A DNA stretch of 5,733 bases from SIG455 sp045589495 (lineage in GTDB: Bacteria; Bacillota; Clostridia; UMGS1810), in the NCBI GenBank assembly GCA_045589495.1, contig JAZNPF010000013.1, positions 1 through 5,733 on the forward strand, in the 5' to 3' direction. Shown one piece after another: positions 1-5,733 of the stretch; position 1 is the stretch's first letter, and each line of letters begins with the position of its first letter. The position numbers and the translations under genes are program-made. The notes beneath the pieces were generated by a model. That model was not told the DNA's origin. It searched no databases and saw nothing but the letters and a program-made list of their open reading frames with translations.

Positions 1-1
1 C

Positions 2-607
2 GGAACAAAACTTACTCAGGTGATTGACACCATCAATACAGAAACAGGTGCTATCACATATAAAGATTTTCCGGTAGAAGGTATTGGATTATCTATTAGA
101 GCAGATGTTTATCCGGAATACTATTATCAGAACAGTGCAACTGATTACAGAGTATTTTCAATCGGCAGAGATAGTGCCCTTGCATTTGACACAGCAGAAG
201 GTACAGTGGGCTCTAGTGGCACATTACGTCAGGAAGAAGCGCTTTTGAAAGTTTACTCGTTTAAGCATTACTTATGTGATTCGTTTAAAGTTTTAGAGGG
301 TAGAAGTGCAATGGATACAGAAGTCGGAAGTTTTACCAAATCCATTGATATTGTGAATTTTACAGACAAAGAGATTACACCAGTTGTTGTTATGGCTATT
401 TATGATAGTAATGGATTAGTTGGTATAAACGGAGTGGATTCTGTAAGTTGCCCTGTCAATTCAATCATTACGGTTCCACGAACAGTAACCGATGAAGCAT
501 TAAAAACAAATAACAGCGGATATACATATAAGGTGATAGTACTTGATTCTTGGAATAGTTTAAAGCCAAAGTGTGAAAGTATTGATGGCGCGGTTATACA
601 GGATTAA
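2..607 (+). CDS. C-terminal part of an unidentified, probably surface or secreted protein (5' end outside window)
   Basis: The frame is open to the left edge, so this is the 3' part of a longer gene; 201 residues are visible before the TAA stop at 605-607. A GTG at 20 is the first possible start codon in view, but no ribosome-binding site precedes it and coding sequence continues upstream. The second half alternates hydrophobic and polar residues like a beta-sandwich domain (KSIDIVNFT, then ITPVVVMAIYD). The tail has a VIVLDSWNSLKP motif close to the C-terminus. From general knowledge, similar 'hydrophobic-WDS-x-x-x-MKP' endings occur in large extracellular clostridial proteins that carry carbohydrate-active or Ig-like modules. 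No catalytic motif or membrane segment is visible in this part. I do not recognise the gene. A surface-protein role is inference, and a hairpin after the stop suggests it is a separate transcription unit from the genes that follow. Confidence 0.6.
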   Translation, partial: GTKLTQVIDTINTETGAITYKDFPVEGIGLSIRADVYPEYYYQNSATDYRVFSIGRDSALAFDTAEGTVGSSGTLRQEEALLKVYSFKHYLCDSFKVLEGRSAMDTEVGSFTKSIDIVNFTDKEITPVVVMAIYDSNGLVGINGVDSVSCPVNSIITVPRTVTDEALKTNNSGYTYKVIVLDSWNSLKPKCESIDGAVIQD

Positions 608-650
608 TATATAAATAATCTGTTTGATAGAAATATTGTTTTGTAATTAC

Positions 651-683
651 GCCGTCCGTCAAATTATTGTTTTGACGGACGGC
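651..683 (+). terminator. Perfect 13-bp hairpin, probable transcription terminator
   Basis: The arm 651-663 (GCCGTCCGTCAAA) is the exact reverse complement of 671-683, with a 7-base loop (TTATTGT). The stem is GC-rich at its base. It lies 43 bases after the stop of the upstream gene and 37 bases before the GH3 start, which fits a terminator for the upstream transcript. The following sequence (ATTTGCTTATTTG) is T-rich but is not an unbroken T-run, so termination may be inefficient, or the hairpin may act as a leader or processing structure. I see no other feature in the 608-720 gap except the ribosome-binding site at its end, and no convincing promoter. Confidence 0.62.
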
Positions 684-707
684 ATTTGCTTATTTGTATA
701 TAAGAGG

Positions 708-713
708 AAAGGA
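708..713 (+). promoter_or_regulatory. Ribosome-binding site deciding the GH3 start
   Basis: AAAGGA, within the purine stretch AGAGGAAAGGA (703-713), sits 7 bases before the ATG at 721. It supports that ATG over an in-frame TTG at 694, which has no Shine-Dalgarno sequence and would place the purine stretch inside the coding region. Confidence 0.75.
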
Positions 714-720
714 CATCATT

Positions 721-2367
721 ATGGAAAGATTTAATAAGAAGCCGGATCTGTCGCAGCTCACATTGCGTGAAAAAATAGGACAGACCGCAGTTATGCAGAT
801 ATCTTGGTTTATAAACCGTAAGGATTTAAAGGAATATCTTAAGGATAATCCTATTGGAAATGTATGGCACAACGGAAATTTTTGTATGAATACCGCCAAC
901 TTATCCAATATCGTCGGCGGAACATTACAAGACAGCGAATATTATAGAAATTGGGCACTTGGTCTGCGCGACTATTTACGAATTCCGCCTATTCTTGGAT
1001 TGGATCCCGTTAAAAAGGGCTTTGCAACTAATGTGGTTGATATTGTGAATGCTCCGTCTGTTGGCGCAACGAATTCGGAGGAACTTGCATATAGGTTTGG
1101 TCAGATACAGGCGAAGGCAGCCAAAGGCGTTGGTGCGAATCATTGCTGGTCTACCATGGTAGATATGCCGTCAAGGTTTTTTTCAGTTGCAATAATGAGG
1201 GCAATGTCAGATAAACCCGATACCTTGTGCAAACTGGCAAAAGCGATGATTAAAGGCACGCAGGATGAGGGCGCGCTGAGCACTGCCAAGCATTTTCCCG
1301 GATGTGACCCATATGAATACAGAGATGGTCATTTTGCACCTATGACTATAAACATTTCTCTGGAAGAATGGAAAAAAACTCAGGGTGCGGTTTTCCAGGA
1401 AATGATTGATGCAGGTGTAGACTCTATCATGTCTTCTCACACTGCATTTCCGGCAGTTGATAATCGAAAAAGCGGTGCTTCCGTACGTCCTGCTACAATT
1501 TCATATAATGTAATTACAAAACTTTTAAAGGAAGAGATGGGCTTTAAAGGCGCAGTTATTACCGATTCTATTGATATGGGATCTCTCATTGCTGTATTTC
1601 CTGATGTCAGTGATTTGTATGTAGAACTTTTAAATGCCGGTAACGATATGCTTCTAAATGTAAAAAGTTATGATTATATTGATATTATTGAAAAGGCAGT
1701 TAAAGACGGACGTATAAGCGAGAGCAGGATTGACGATGCGTGTGAGAGAGTTTTGAATATGAAAGAAAAAATAGGTTTATTCGGAGAGCCTGAGCCTGTT
1801 ATATACAATGATAAGTTGTTAGAGGAAATTGCTGATTTTAACAAGACTGTTTCAGAACGCGCAATTACACTAGAATGCGATATTGAAAATCGTCTTCCAC
1901 TTGATAAATCAAAAATTAAAAACGTTGCAATAATATGTTCCACGCATAAAGATAGTGGTTTTACAGCACTTGAAAGCATGAAGGAATCCTTTGAAAAACG
2001 CGGTATGAATGTGCATTTGCAGCGCCGTATTTCATCTTATGAAGAACGCGACCGTATTGATGCGGAAAATGATCTGATCATATACGCAGGCTACCTTGCC
2101 CCCCATGCACCTATGGGAGCGTCGAGTTTTTATGATAAGGAATGTGAAACATTCTATTATGCGTTCACTAGAGGTGAAGAAAAATCAATCGGTGTTTCGC
2201 TGGGCTCTGTATACGTTTATTATGATTTCTATACAAACGCAAAGACTTTTGTTCACGCATACAGTTTAGCACCTGAAGCAATGGAAGCATTTGTAAAAGC
2301 AATATTCGGAGAAATTCCGTTTAGAGGTATTATGCCATATAAGCCGGCAGGACCTCGTATACAGTAG
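721..2367 (+). CDS. Glycoside hydrolase family 3, NagZ-like beta-N-acetylhexosaminidase (divergent)
   Basis: This 548-residue protein is predicted to cleave terminal beta-linked N-acetylhexosamine (or a related sugar) from oligosaccharides. It has no signal peptide, so it is probably cytoplasmic. The N-terminus carries the family motif LREKIGQ (15-21). The KHFPG motif is at 190-194 and is followed by D202-G203-H204, the Asp-His dyad that serves as general acid/base in NagZ-type GH3 enzymes. The nucleophile is D282 in GAVITDSIDM. R160 probably matches the conserved Arg of the RSFG motif. An alpha/beta domain covers about 401-548, giving the two-domain form seen in Gram-positive NagZ. Oddly, the DxEGGxVxR segment is replaced by DPVKKGFATNVV from D95, so sugar recognition may differ. 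The gene is first in a compact same-strand cluster, and the next start is 12 bases after its stop. The family is certain in my view; exact substrate is not, and phosphorolytic activity, reported for some His-dyad GH3 enzymes, is possible. Confidence 0.85.
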   Translation: MERFNKKPDLSQLTLREKIGQTAVMQISWFINRKDLKEYLKDNPIGNVWHNGNFCMNTANLSNIVGGTLQDSEYYRNWALGLRDYLRIPPILGLDPVKKGFATNVVDIVNAPSVGATNSEELAYRFGQIQAKAAKGVGANHCWSTMVDMPSRFFSVAIMRAMSDKPDTLCKLAKAMIKGTQDEGALSTAKHFPGCDPYEYRDGHFAPMTINISLEEWKKTQGAVFQEMIDAGVDSIMSSHTAFPAVDNRKSGASVRPATISYNVITKLLKEEMGFKGAVITDSIDMGSLIAVFPDVSDLYVELLNAGNDMLLNVKSYDYIDIIEKAVKDGRISESRIDDACERVLNMKEKIGLFGEPEPVIYNDKLLEEIADFNKTVSERAITLECDIENRLPLDKSKIKNVAIICSTHKDSGFTALESMKESFEKRGMNVHLQRRISSYEERDRIDAENDLIIYAGYLAPHAPMGASSFYDKECETFYYAFTRGEEKSIGVSLGSVYVYYDFYTNAKTFVHAYSLAPEAMEAFVKAIFGEIPFRGIMPYKPAGPRIQ

Positions 2368-2372
2368 GGAGG
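2366..2372 (+). promoter_or_regulatory. Ribosome-binding site overlapping the GH3 stop codon
   Basis: AGGGAGG overlaps the TAG stop (2365-2367) of the GH3 gene and lies 7 bases before the ATG at 2380. The overlap suggests that translation of nagA is coupled to termination on the upstream gene, and it supports a single transcript. Confidence 0.8.
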
Positions 2373-2379
2373 AATTCAT

Positions 2380-3516
2380 ATGATACTTGCAAACGGAACA
2401 ATTGTAACTGATGATTTCAATTTAAAACGCTGTGATATCGAAATATCGGGAGAAAGGATTGTAAGGATAGGCGAAAATTTCGATGGCGATGAAAAAATTG
2501 ATATGAATGGAAAATACATTCTTCCCGGATTTATTGATGTTCATATGCATGGTGCTTGCGGAGTAATAGTAAGTGATGAAAATCCAGATATTCAAAAAGT
2601 ATTGAATTTTGAAGCAACGCAAGGAGTTACGGGAATTGCTTTTTCTCTTGCAGTATGCAAGTTTGAAAATATGTTAAAACAGATTGATATCGGAGTGGCC
2701 GAAAGTTCAAAATCAAAAGCTACAAAGATTTTGGCTATCAATGCAGAAGGTCCGTTTTTGAGCAAAAAGTACAGAGGCGCTATTGAGGAGGAGTATATTC
2801 TTACTCCCAATATTGAAAAATTAGATGAAATGATAGAGCACGGAAAAGGTCTTTTAAAAATTGTTGCCGTAGCACCTGAAGAAGAAAATGCAATAGAGTT
2901 CATTAGATACGCAGTAAAAAATGGCATTACAGTATCTGTGGGTCACACAAATGCAACTTATGAACAAACTATGGAAGCGATCAATGCGGGAGCGACACAC
3001 ACAGTACATACATTTAATGCTATGAGACCCTTTAGTCATAGGGATCCCGGAGTATTAGGTGCTGTGCTAACAGATAGCCGAGTAAATTGTGAGGCTATAT
3101 GTGATTATATTCATTTAAATCCGGTGACGATTGATATGATTTACAAATTAAAAGGCTCAGAGCGTATGATTATGGTTAGTGATTCTGTAAGTGCGGCAGG
3201 TCTAGAAGTAGATGAGTTTGACTTTAACGGAAGAAAATGTACTGTTAAAGATGGTACAATAAGACTTCCTGACGGAACAATATGTGGAAGTTCAATGACC
3301 ATTTTAGATGGTGTTAAGCATCTTATAAAAAAAGGAATTCCTATCGAGGATGTCTCTAAAATGGCATCGTACAATCCTGCTAAAAGTATAAAAAAAGAAA
3401 ATGAAGTTGGAAGTATTTCTATTGGTAAATGTGCAGACTTAGTGGTTCTGGATAATGAATATAATGTTGAGTATACATTTATTAATGGTTCTTGTGTATA
3501 TAGAAAAAACATTTAA
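2380..3516 (+). CDS. nagA: N-acetylglucosamine-6-phosphate deacetylase
   Basis: NagA hydrolyses GlcNAc-6-phosphate to glucosamine-6-phosphate and acetate in the cytoplasm, the first committed step of amino-sugar use. The protein is 378 residues, normal for the family, with an amidohydrolase barrel flanked by a small beta domain formed from both termini. Metal-site residues are visible: H55-x-H57 in GFIDVHMHG, E123 in NAEGPF, H189 in VGHTNA and H210 in VHTFNAM. The presumed catalytic Asp is D268 in MVSDSVSAAG, where most relatives read TDA. H245 (CDYIHLNP) matches the substrate-contacting His of the usual CDGxHxxP motif. An HxH pair is present, as in Bacillus NagA; the E. coli enzyme lacks it, so a two-metal centre is likely. 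The start is fixed by AGGGAGG. The position directly after a NagZ-like enzyme fits processing of released GlcNAc, but a kinase or PTS would be needed to supply the 6-phosphate and neither is in view. Confidence 0.95.
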   Translation: MILANGTIVTDDFNLKRCDIEISGERIVRIGENFDGDEKIDMNGKYILPGFIDVHMHGACGVIVSDENPDIQKVLNFEATQGVTGIAFSLAVCKFENMLKQIDIGVAESSKSKATKILAINAEGPFLSKKYRGAIEEEYILTPNIEKLDEMIEHGKGLLKIVAVAPEEENAIEFIRYAVKNGITVSVGHTNATYEQTMEAINAGATHTVHTFNAMRPFSHRDPGVLGAVLTDSRVNCEAICDYIHLNPVTIDMIYKLKGSERMIMVSDSVSAAGLEVDEFDFNGRKCTVKDGTIRLPDGTICGSSMTILDGVKHLIKKGIPIEDVSKMASYNPAKSIKKENEVGSISIGKCADLVVLDNEYNVEYTFINGSCVYRKNI

Positions 3517-3551
3517 TTATACAATAAATAATTTTTTAAGGAAGTGTTTTT

Positions 3552-4793
3552 ATGGCAATACCCAAACCCAAAAAATATATTGCGGATTTTGAAAAATTGG
3601 GCCTTGGAATGTTTGTTCATTTTGGTATGTATTCTCAAATAGCACGTGGAGAATGGATATATTCGCTTGGTGAACAGACCCCTGAAGAGTATGATAAGTT
3701 GTTTTACAACTTTACGGCGGAAGATTTTGATGCAGAAAAACTGGTTCTTACTGCCAAAAGCGCGGGATGTAAATATATCACGCTTACAACACGCCATCAT
3801 GATGGTTTTTCTCTTTATGATACATGTGGTTTAAATGAGTATGATGCTCCACATAGTGCGGCAGGACGTGATTTGATTCGTGAATATGTAGATGCTTGCC
3901 GAAAGCATGATGTTGTACCGTTTTTTTATCACACAACTCTTGATTGGAAGAATCCTGATTATGAGAACAATTTTGATGAGTATCTCGAATATTTGAAAAA
4001 AAGCGTAGAAATTTTATGTAAAAATTACGGCAAAATAGGTGGATTGTGGTTTGACGGTAACTGGGACAAACCTGATGCAGACTGGAAAGAGGATGAACTT
4101 TATAAAACAATCAGAAAGTATCAGCCAGAAGCAATTATTGTAAACAATACAGGCCTTTATCGACTTGGTGAGGTTGGAAACGATGAGATTGATTCCGTAA
4201 CTTTTGAACGTGGAACGCCTTCACCAATGAATCGTGAGGGGATGAAAAAGTACCTTGCTGCAGAAATGTGTCAGACTTTGAATGACCATTGGGGTTATGC
4301 TAAACATGATTTTAATTATAAGTCACCTAAAGATTTGATTGAAGACTTATGTAATTGCAGAAAGGTAGGCGCAAACTTGCTTTTAAATATCGGTCCTACT
4401 GAGCAGGGGGGAATTAATCCATATCACAGTGAACTGTTAAAAATAATAGGTAAATGGATGGAGTTGTATGGCGAAGCAATATATAACGGAAAACCATACG
4501 ACGCAAGAGGAATGGGCAAAAACTTTATTTTGAAAGGTGAAAACGAGTTATATCTGTTTTTCTTTGATCTTGCAGAACGTGGCCATGAAAATGTAACTTA
4601 TGCAAATAATACATCATATTATGGGAGTTATGCTTTTGGCGGCGTTACAGATGAAATAAAAGAAATTGAGTGGATGGACAACCAAGAAAAACTTGAATTT
4701 TATCAGAATAATAATGTACTTTCTGTTAACGCTACTGTATTTCCTCACGGAGTTTCAACCTGTGTGCGAGTTGCTAAGGCATATATAAAATAA
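3552..4793 (+). CDS. Alpha-L-fucosidase, glycoside hydrolase family 29
   Basis: This 413-residue enzyme is predicted to release alpha-linked L-fucose by a retaining mechanism. It starts MAIPKPKKY with no signal peptide, so it probably acts on imported oligosaccharides. A catalytic barrel spans roughly 1-315, with H23 (FVHFGMYS), the GH29 hallmark RHHDGF at 81-86, H127 (FFYHTT) and the nucleophile D168 in GGLWFDG. The WGY motif (247-249) and LLLNIGPT (276-283) are also typical. The acid/base is less conserved in this family; E219 (TFERG) and E238 (AAEMC) are the candidates I see. A beta-sandwich domain of about 90 residues ends the protein, shorter than in many relatives. AAGGAAG at 3538-3544 lies 7 bases before the ATG, and the gap to nagA is 35 bases. 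Next to GH3 and NagA, a fucosylated GlcNAc-containing glycan is a plausible substrate; linkage specificity cannot be read from the sequence. Confidence 0.92.
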   Translation: MAIPKPKKYIADFEKLGLGMFVHFGMYSQIARGEWIYSLGEQTPEEYDKLFYNFTAEDFDAEKLVLTAKSAGCKYITLTTRHHDGFSLYDTCGLNEYDAPHSAAGRDLIREYVDACRKHDVVPFFYHTTLDWKNPDYENNFDEYLEYLKKSVEILCKNYGKIGGLWFDGNWDKPDADWKEDELYKTIRKYQPEAIIVNNTGLYRLGEVGNDEIDSVTFERGTPSPMNREGMKKYLAAEMCQTLNDHWGYAKHDFNYKSPKDLIEDLCNCRKVGANLLLNIGPTEQGGINPYHSELLKIIGKWMELYGEAIYNGKPYDARGMGKNFILKGENELYLFFFDLAERGHENVTYANNTSYYGSYAFGGVTDEIKEIEWMDNQEKLEFYQNNNVLSVNATVFPHGVSTCVRVAKAYIK

Positions 4794-4818
4794 TTTAGAA
4801 CAACAGGAGAATTAAAAG

Positions 4819-5733
4819 ATGCTTACTCTAAAAATCATAGGAAAAGATGGAGAAGTGAGAAACGAGTGGAAAGGCATAAACATAAACGCTGAATTTGAAG
4901 GATGTCTTTCTGAAGACGATAAAATTATAGTTTTGTCAGATGTATGCGATTTTGTTGCATTGAAACTCGCGCCTGAACTTTCCGAAAGCATTGTTTGGAT
5001 TCCCAACAGGAACTTTGAATTTTCCATACCACCTAAAGAACAGTTGGAAATCTGTTATCCCCCTGAAACATTTTCTGGGGATAAACATTTAATTATTGTG
5101 CGTGAACCTGAAAATGATGAAATATATGCATATCGCAATATTTCTATTAATCCGTATGATCGATGTGGTATGTCAAAATATTATCCTCATGTTTCTGCTA
5201 ATTTTGTTACTCGTAATTCACCTAGTTTTTTTGCACGAAATGCGATTGACGGAGTTATAAATAATCAAGGGCATGGAAGATATCCGTATCATTCATGGTC
5301 AGGTGGTGCAAGAACCGATTTAGAATTCATATTGGATTTTGGTCGCGAAGTTGAGGTTGATAAGATAGTTTTTTATTTACGTGCTGATTTTGCACACATT
5401 CCTGAAACAGGACTACCTCACGATTCATATTGGAAAAATATTGATATAGAATTTTCAGACGGTGAGATTATTCAAGGCGAATTCACAATGGATAATACTG
5501 ATTTAAACGAAGAGAATTCTAAAGGATTGGAAGTAATTTTTGATAAGAAAGTAACCAAATCAATTAAGTTATTGAATTTTAAACAAGCAACTGAAATACT
5601 GTCGTTTGCGGCATTGTCGCAGATAGAAGTATTCGGAAATATTATTAAGGAGGATTTGAGTAAAATGGAAGTACGTCAGGCATCAAACGCAAAAGATGTA
5701 AAACACTACACAACAGAAAGGCTTCGTGAGGAA
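4819..5733 (+). CDS. Discoidin-like (F5/8 type C-like) domain protein, frame continuing into KduI (3' end outside window)
   Basis: The ATG at 4819 follows AGGAG (4805-4809) by 9 bases and lies 25 bases after the fucosidase stop. The frame stays open for all 305 codons to the right edge. Residues 1 to about 110 form a beta-rich segment that I do not recognise. Residues about 120-273 look like a jelly-roll carbohydrate-binding module of the discoidin type: SANF with ARNAIDG (139-145), HSWSGG (158-163), a following LEFILDFG strand, HDSYWKN, and the closing LSQIEVFG (266-273). No signal peptide is seen, so the module seems intracellular, which is unusual for this fold. After a 9-residue linker the frame enters the KduI N-terminus at M283. 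A normal end at about residue 273 is expected for the module alone, so this is either a fusion or a lost stop. Role unknown; perhaps an auxiliary sugar-binding or enzymatic partner in this pathway. Confidence 0.7.
   Translation, partial: MLTLKIIGKDGEVRNEWKGININAEFEGCLSEDDKIIVLSDVCDFVALKLAPELSESIVWIPNRNFEFSIPPKEQLEICYPPETFSGDKHLIIVREPENDEIYAYRNISINPYDRCGMSKYYPHVSANFVTRNSPSFFARNAIDGVINNQGHGRYPYHSWSGGARTDLEFILDFGREVEVDKIVFYLRADFAHIPETGLPHDSYWKNIDIEFSDGEIIQGEFTMDNTDLNEENSKGLEVIFDKKVTKSIKLLNFKQATEILSFAALSQIEVFGNIIKEDLSKMEVRQASNAKDVKHYTTERLREE
5647..5653 (+). promoter_or_regulatory. Strong ribosome-binding site inside the open frame, upstream of kduI ATG
   Basis: AAGGAGG is the strongest Shine-Dalgarno match in the window and lies 11 bases before the ATG at 5665. 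It is unusual because it falls inside an uninterrupted coding frame. It argues that kduI is, or recently was, initiated independently of the discoidin-like gene. Confidence 0.75.
5665..5733 (+). CDS. kduI: 5-dehydro-4-deoxy-D-glucuronate isomerase (KduI), N-terminal fragment
   Basis: KduI interconverts 5-dehydro-4-deoxy-D-glucuronate and 3-deoxy-D-glycero-2,5-hexodiulosonate. It acts on the unsaturated uronate released by polysaccharide lyases and unsaturated glucuronyl hydrolases from pectin or glycosaminoglycans. Only 23 residues are visible, but MEVRQAS, then a spaced DVKxYxTERLREE, closely follows the start of known KduI proteins (E. coli begins MDVRQS and has GLRNEFL at the same place). 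The metal-binding cupin residues lie beyond the window. The ATG is preceded by AAGGAGG (5647-5653) and is in frame with the upstream discoidin-like reading frame, so the product could be made alone, as a fusion, or both. The identification rests on a short match and on catabolic context. Confidence 0.75.
   Translation, partial: MEVRQASNAKDVKHYTTERLREE

Noticed and set aside
20..607. Complete small gene starting at GTG 20
   Set aside because: The frame is open to the left edge with coding-like residues before the GTG and no ribosome-binding site, so it is the tail of a longer gene.
642..647. TGTAAT as a -10 box upstream of the hairpin
   Set aside because: It matches five of six consensus bases, but the nearest -35-like TTGATA (624-629) is only 12 bases away, too close for a usual promoter.
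672..702. Sigma-A-like promoter TTGACG...TATATA
   Set aside because: The TTGACG is part of the hairpin arm, the spacing to TATATA is 19 bases, and transcription would begin at about 709, inside the GH3 ribosome-binding site.
694..720. Upstream TTG start for the GH3 gene
   Set aside because: It has no Shine-Dalgarno sequence, adds nine residues foreign to the family, and would bury the good ribosome-binding site at 708-713.
1207..3800. Minus-strand open frames opposite GH3, nagA and the fucosidase
   Set aside because: They lie antisense to well-supported genes, lack ribosome-binding sites, and have translations without recognisable domains.
3646..3834. Small + strand frame inside the fucosidase gene
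   Set aside because: It is an out-of-frame shadow within a conserved GH29 catalytic region.
1..5733. CRISPR array, insertion sequence, tRNA or rRNA
   Set aside because: I found no regularly spaced repeats, transposase motifs, terminal inverted repeats or cloverleaf-like structures in the window; the only clear inverted repeat is the hairpin at 651-683.

Overview
The window reads like a catabolic gene cluster of a low-GC Gram-positive bacterium, most likely a clostridial gut or anaerobic lineage. The evidence is AT-rich coding sequence, strong purine-rich Shine-Dalgarno sites (AGGGAGG, AAGGAAG, AAGGAGG), tightly packed same-strand genes, and protein families common in glycan-degrading Firmicutes. 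I cannot assign a genus from the sequence alone.

Layout, all on the + strand. (1) Positions 1-607 hold the 3' end of a larger protein whose start lies outside the window; it is probably the C-terminus of a cell-surface or secreted protein. (2) A 113-base gap follows. It contains a perfect 13-bp GC-rich hairpin (651-683), probably the terminator that separates this gene from the next group. (3) A compact run of genes follows with gaps of 12, 35 and 25 bases: a NagZ-like family GH3 enzyme (721-2367), N-acetylglucosamine-6-phosphate deacetylase NagA (2380-3516), a GH29 alpha-L-fucosidase (3552-4793), and an open reading frame from 4819 that runs off the right edge. (4) That last frame encodes a discoidin-like protein. 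Without any stop codon it passes into the recognisable N-terminus of KduI, 5-dehydro-4-deoxy-D-glucuronate isomerase (from 5665).

None of the four downstream proteins shows a signal peptide, so they look cytoplasmic. Together they would trim imported oligosaccharides. The fucosidase would remove alpha-L-fucose and the GH3 enzyme a beta-linked amino sugar. NagA would feed GlcNAc-6-phosphate into glycolysis, and KduI would handle the unsaturated uronate left after lyase cleavage. This suggests a host-type glycan or glycosaminoglycan, or another fucosylated uronate-containing polymer. The substrate is inference, because no transporter, lyase or regulator is in view.

The most unusual observation is the uninterrupted frame joining the discoidin-like domain to KduI, with a strong ribosome-binding site and an ATG inside the frame at the junction. 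It is either a real fusion with possible internal initiation, or two genes merged by an indel or a sequence error. Second is the loss of the glycine-rich DxEGGxVxR substrate motif in a GH3 enzyme that otherwise keeps the NagZ catalytic residues.
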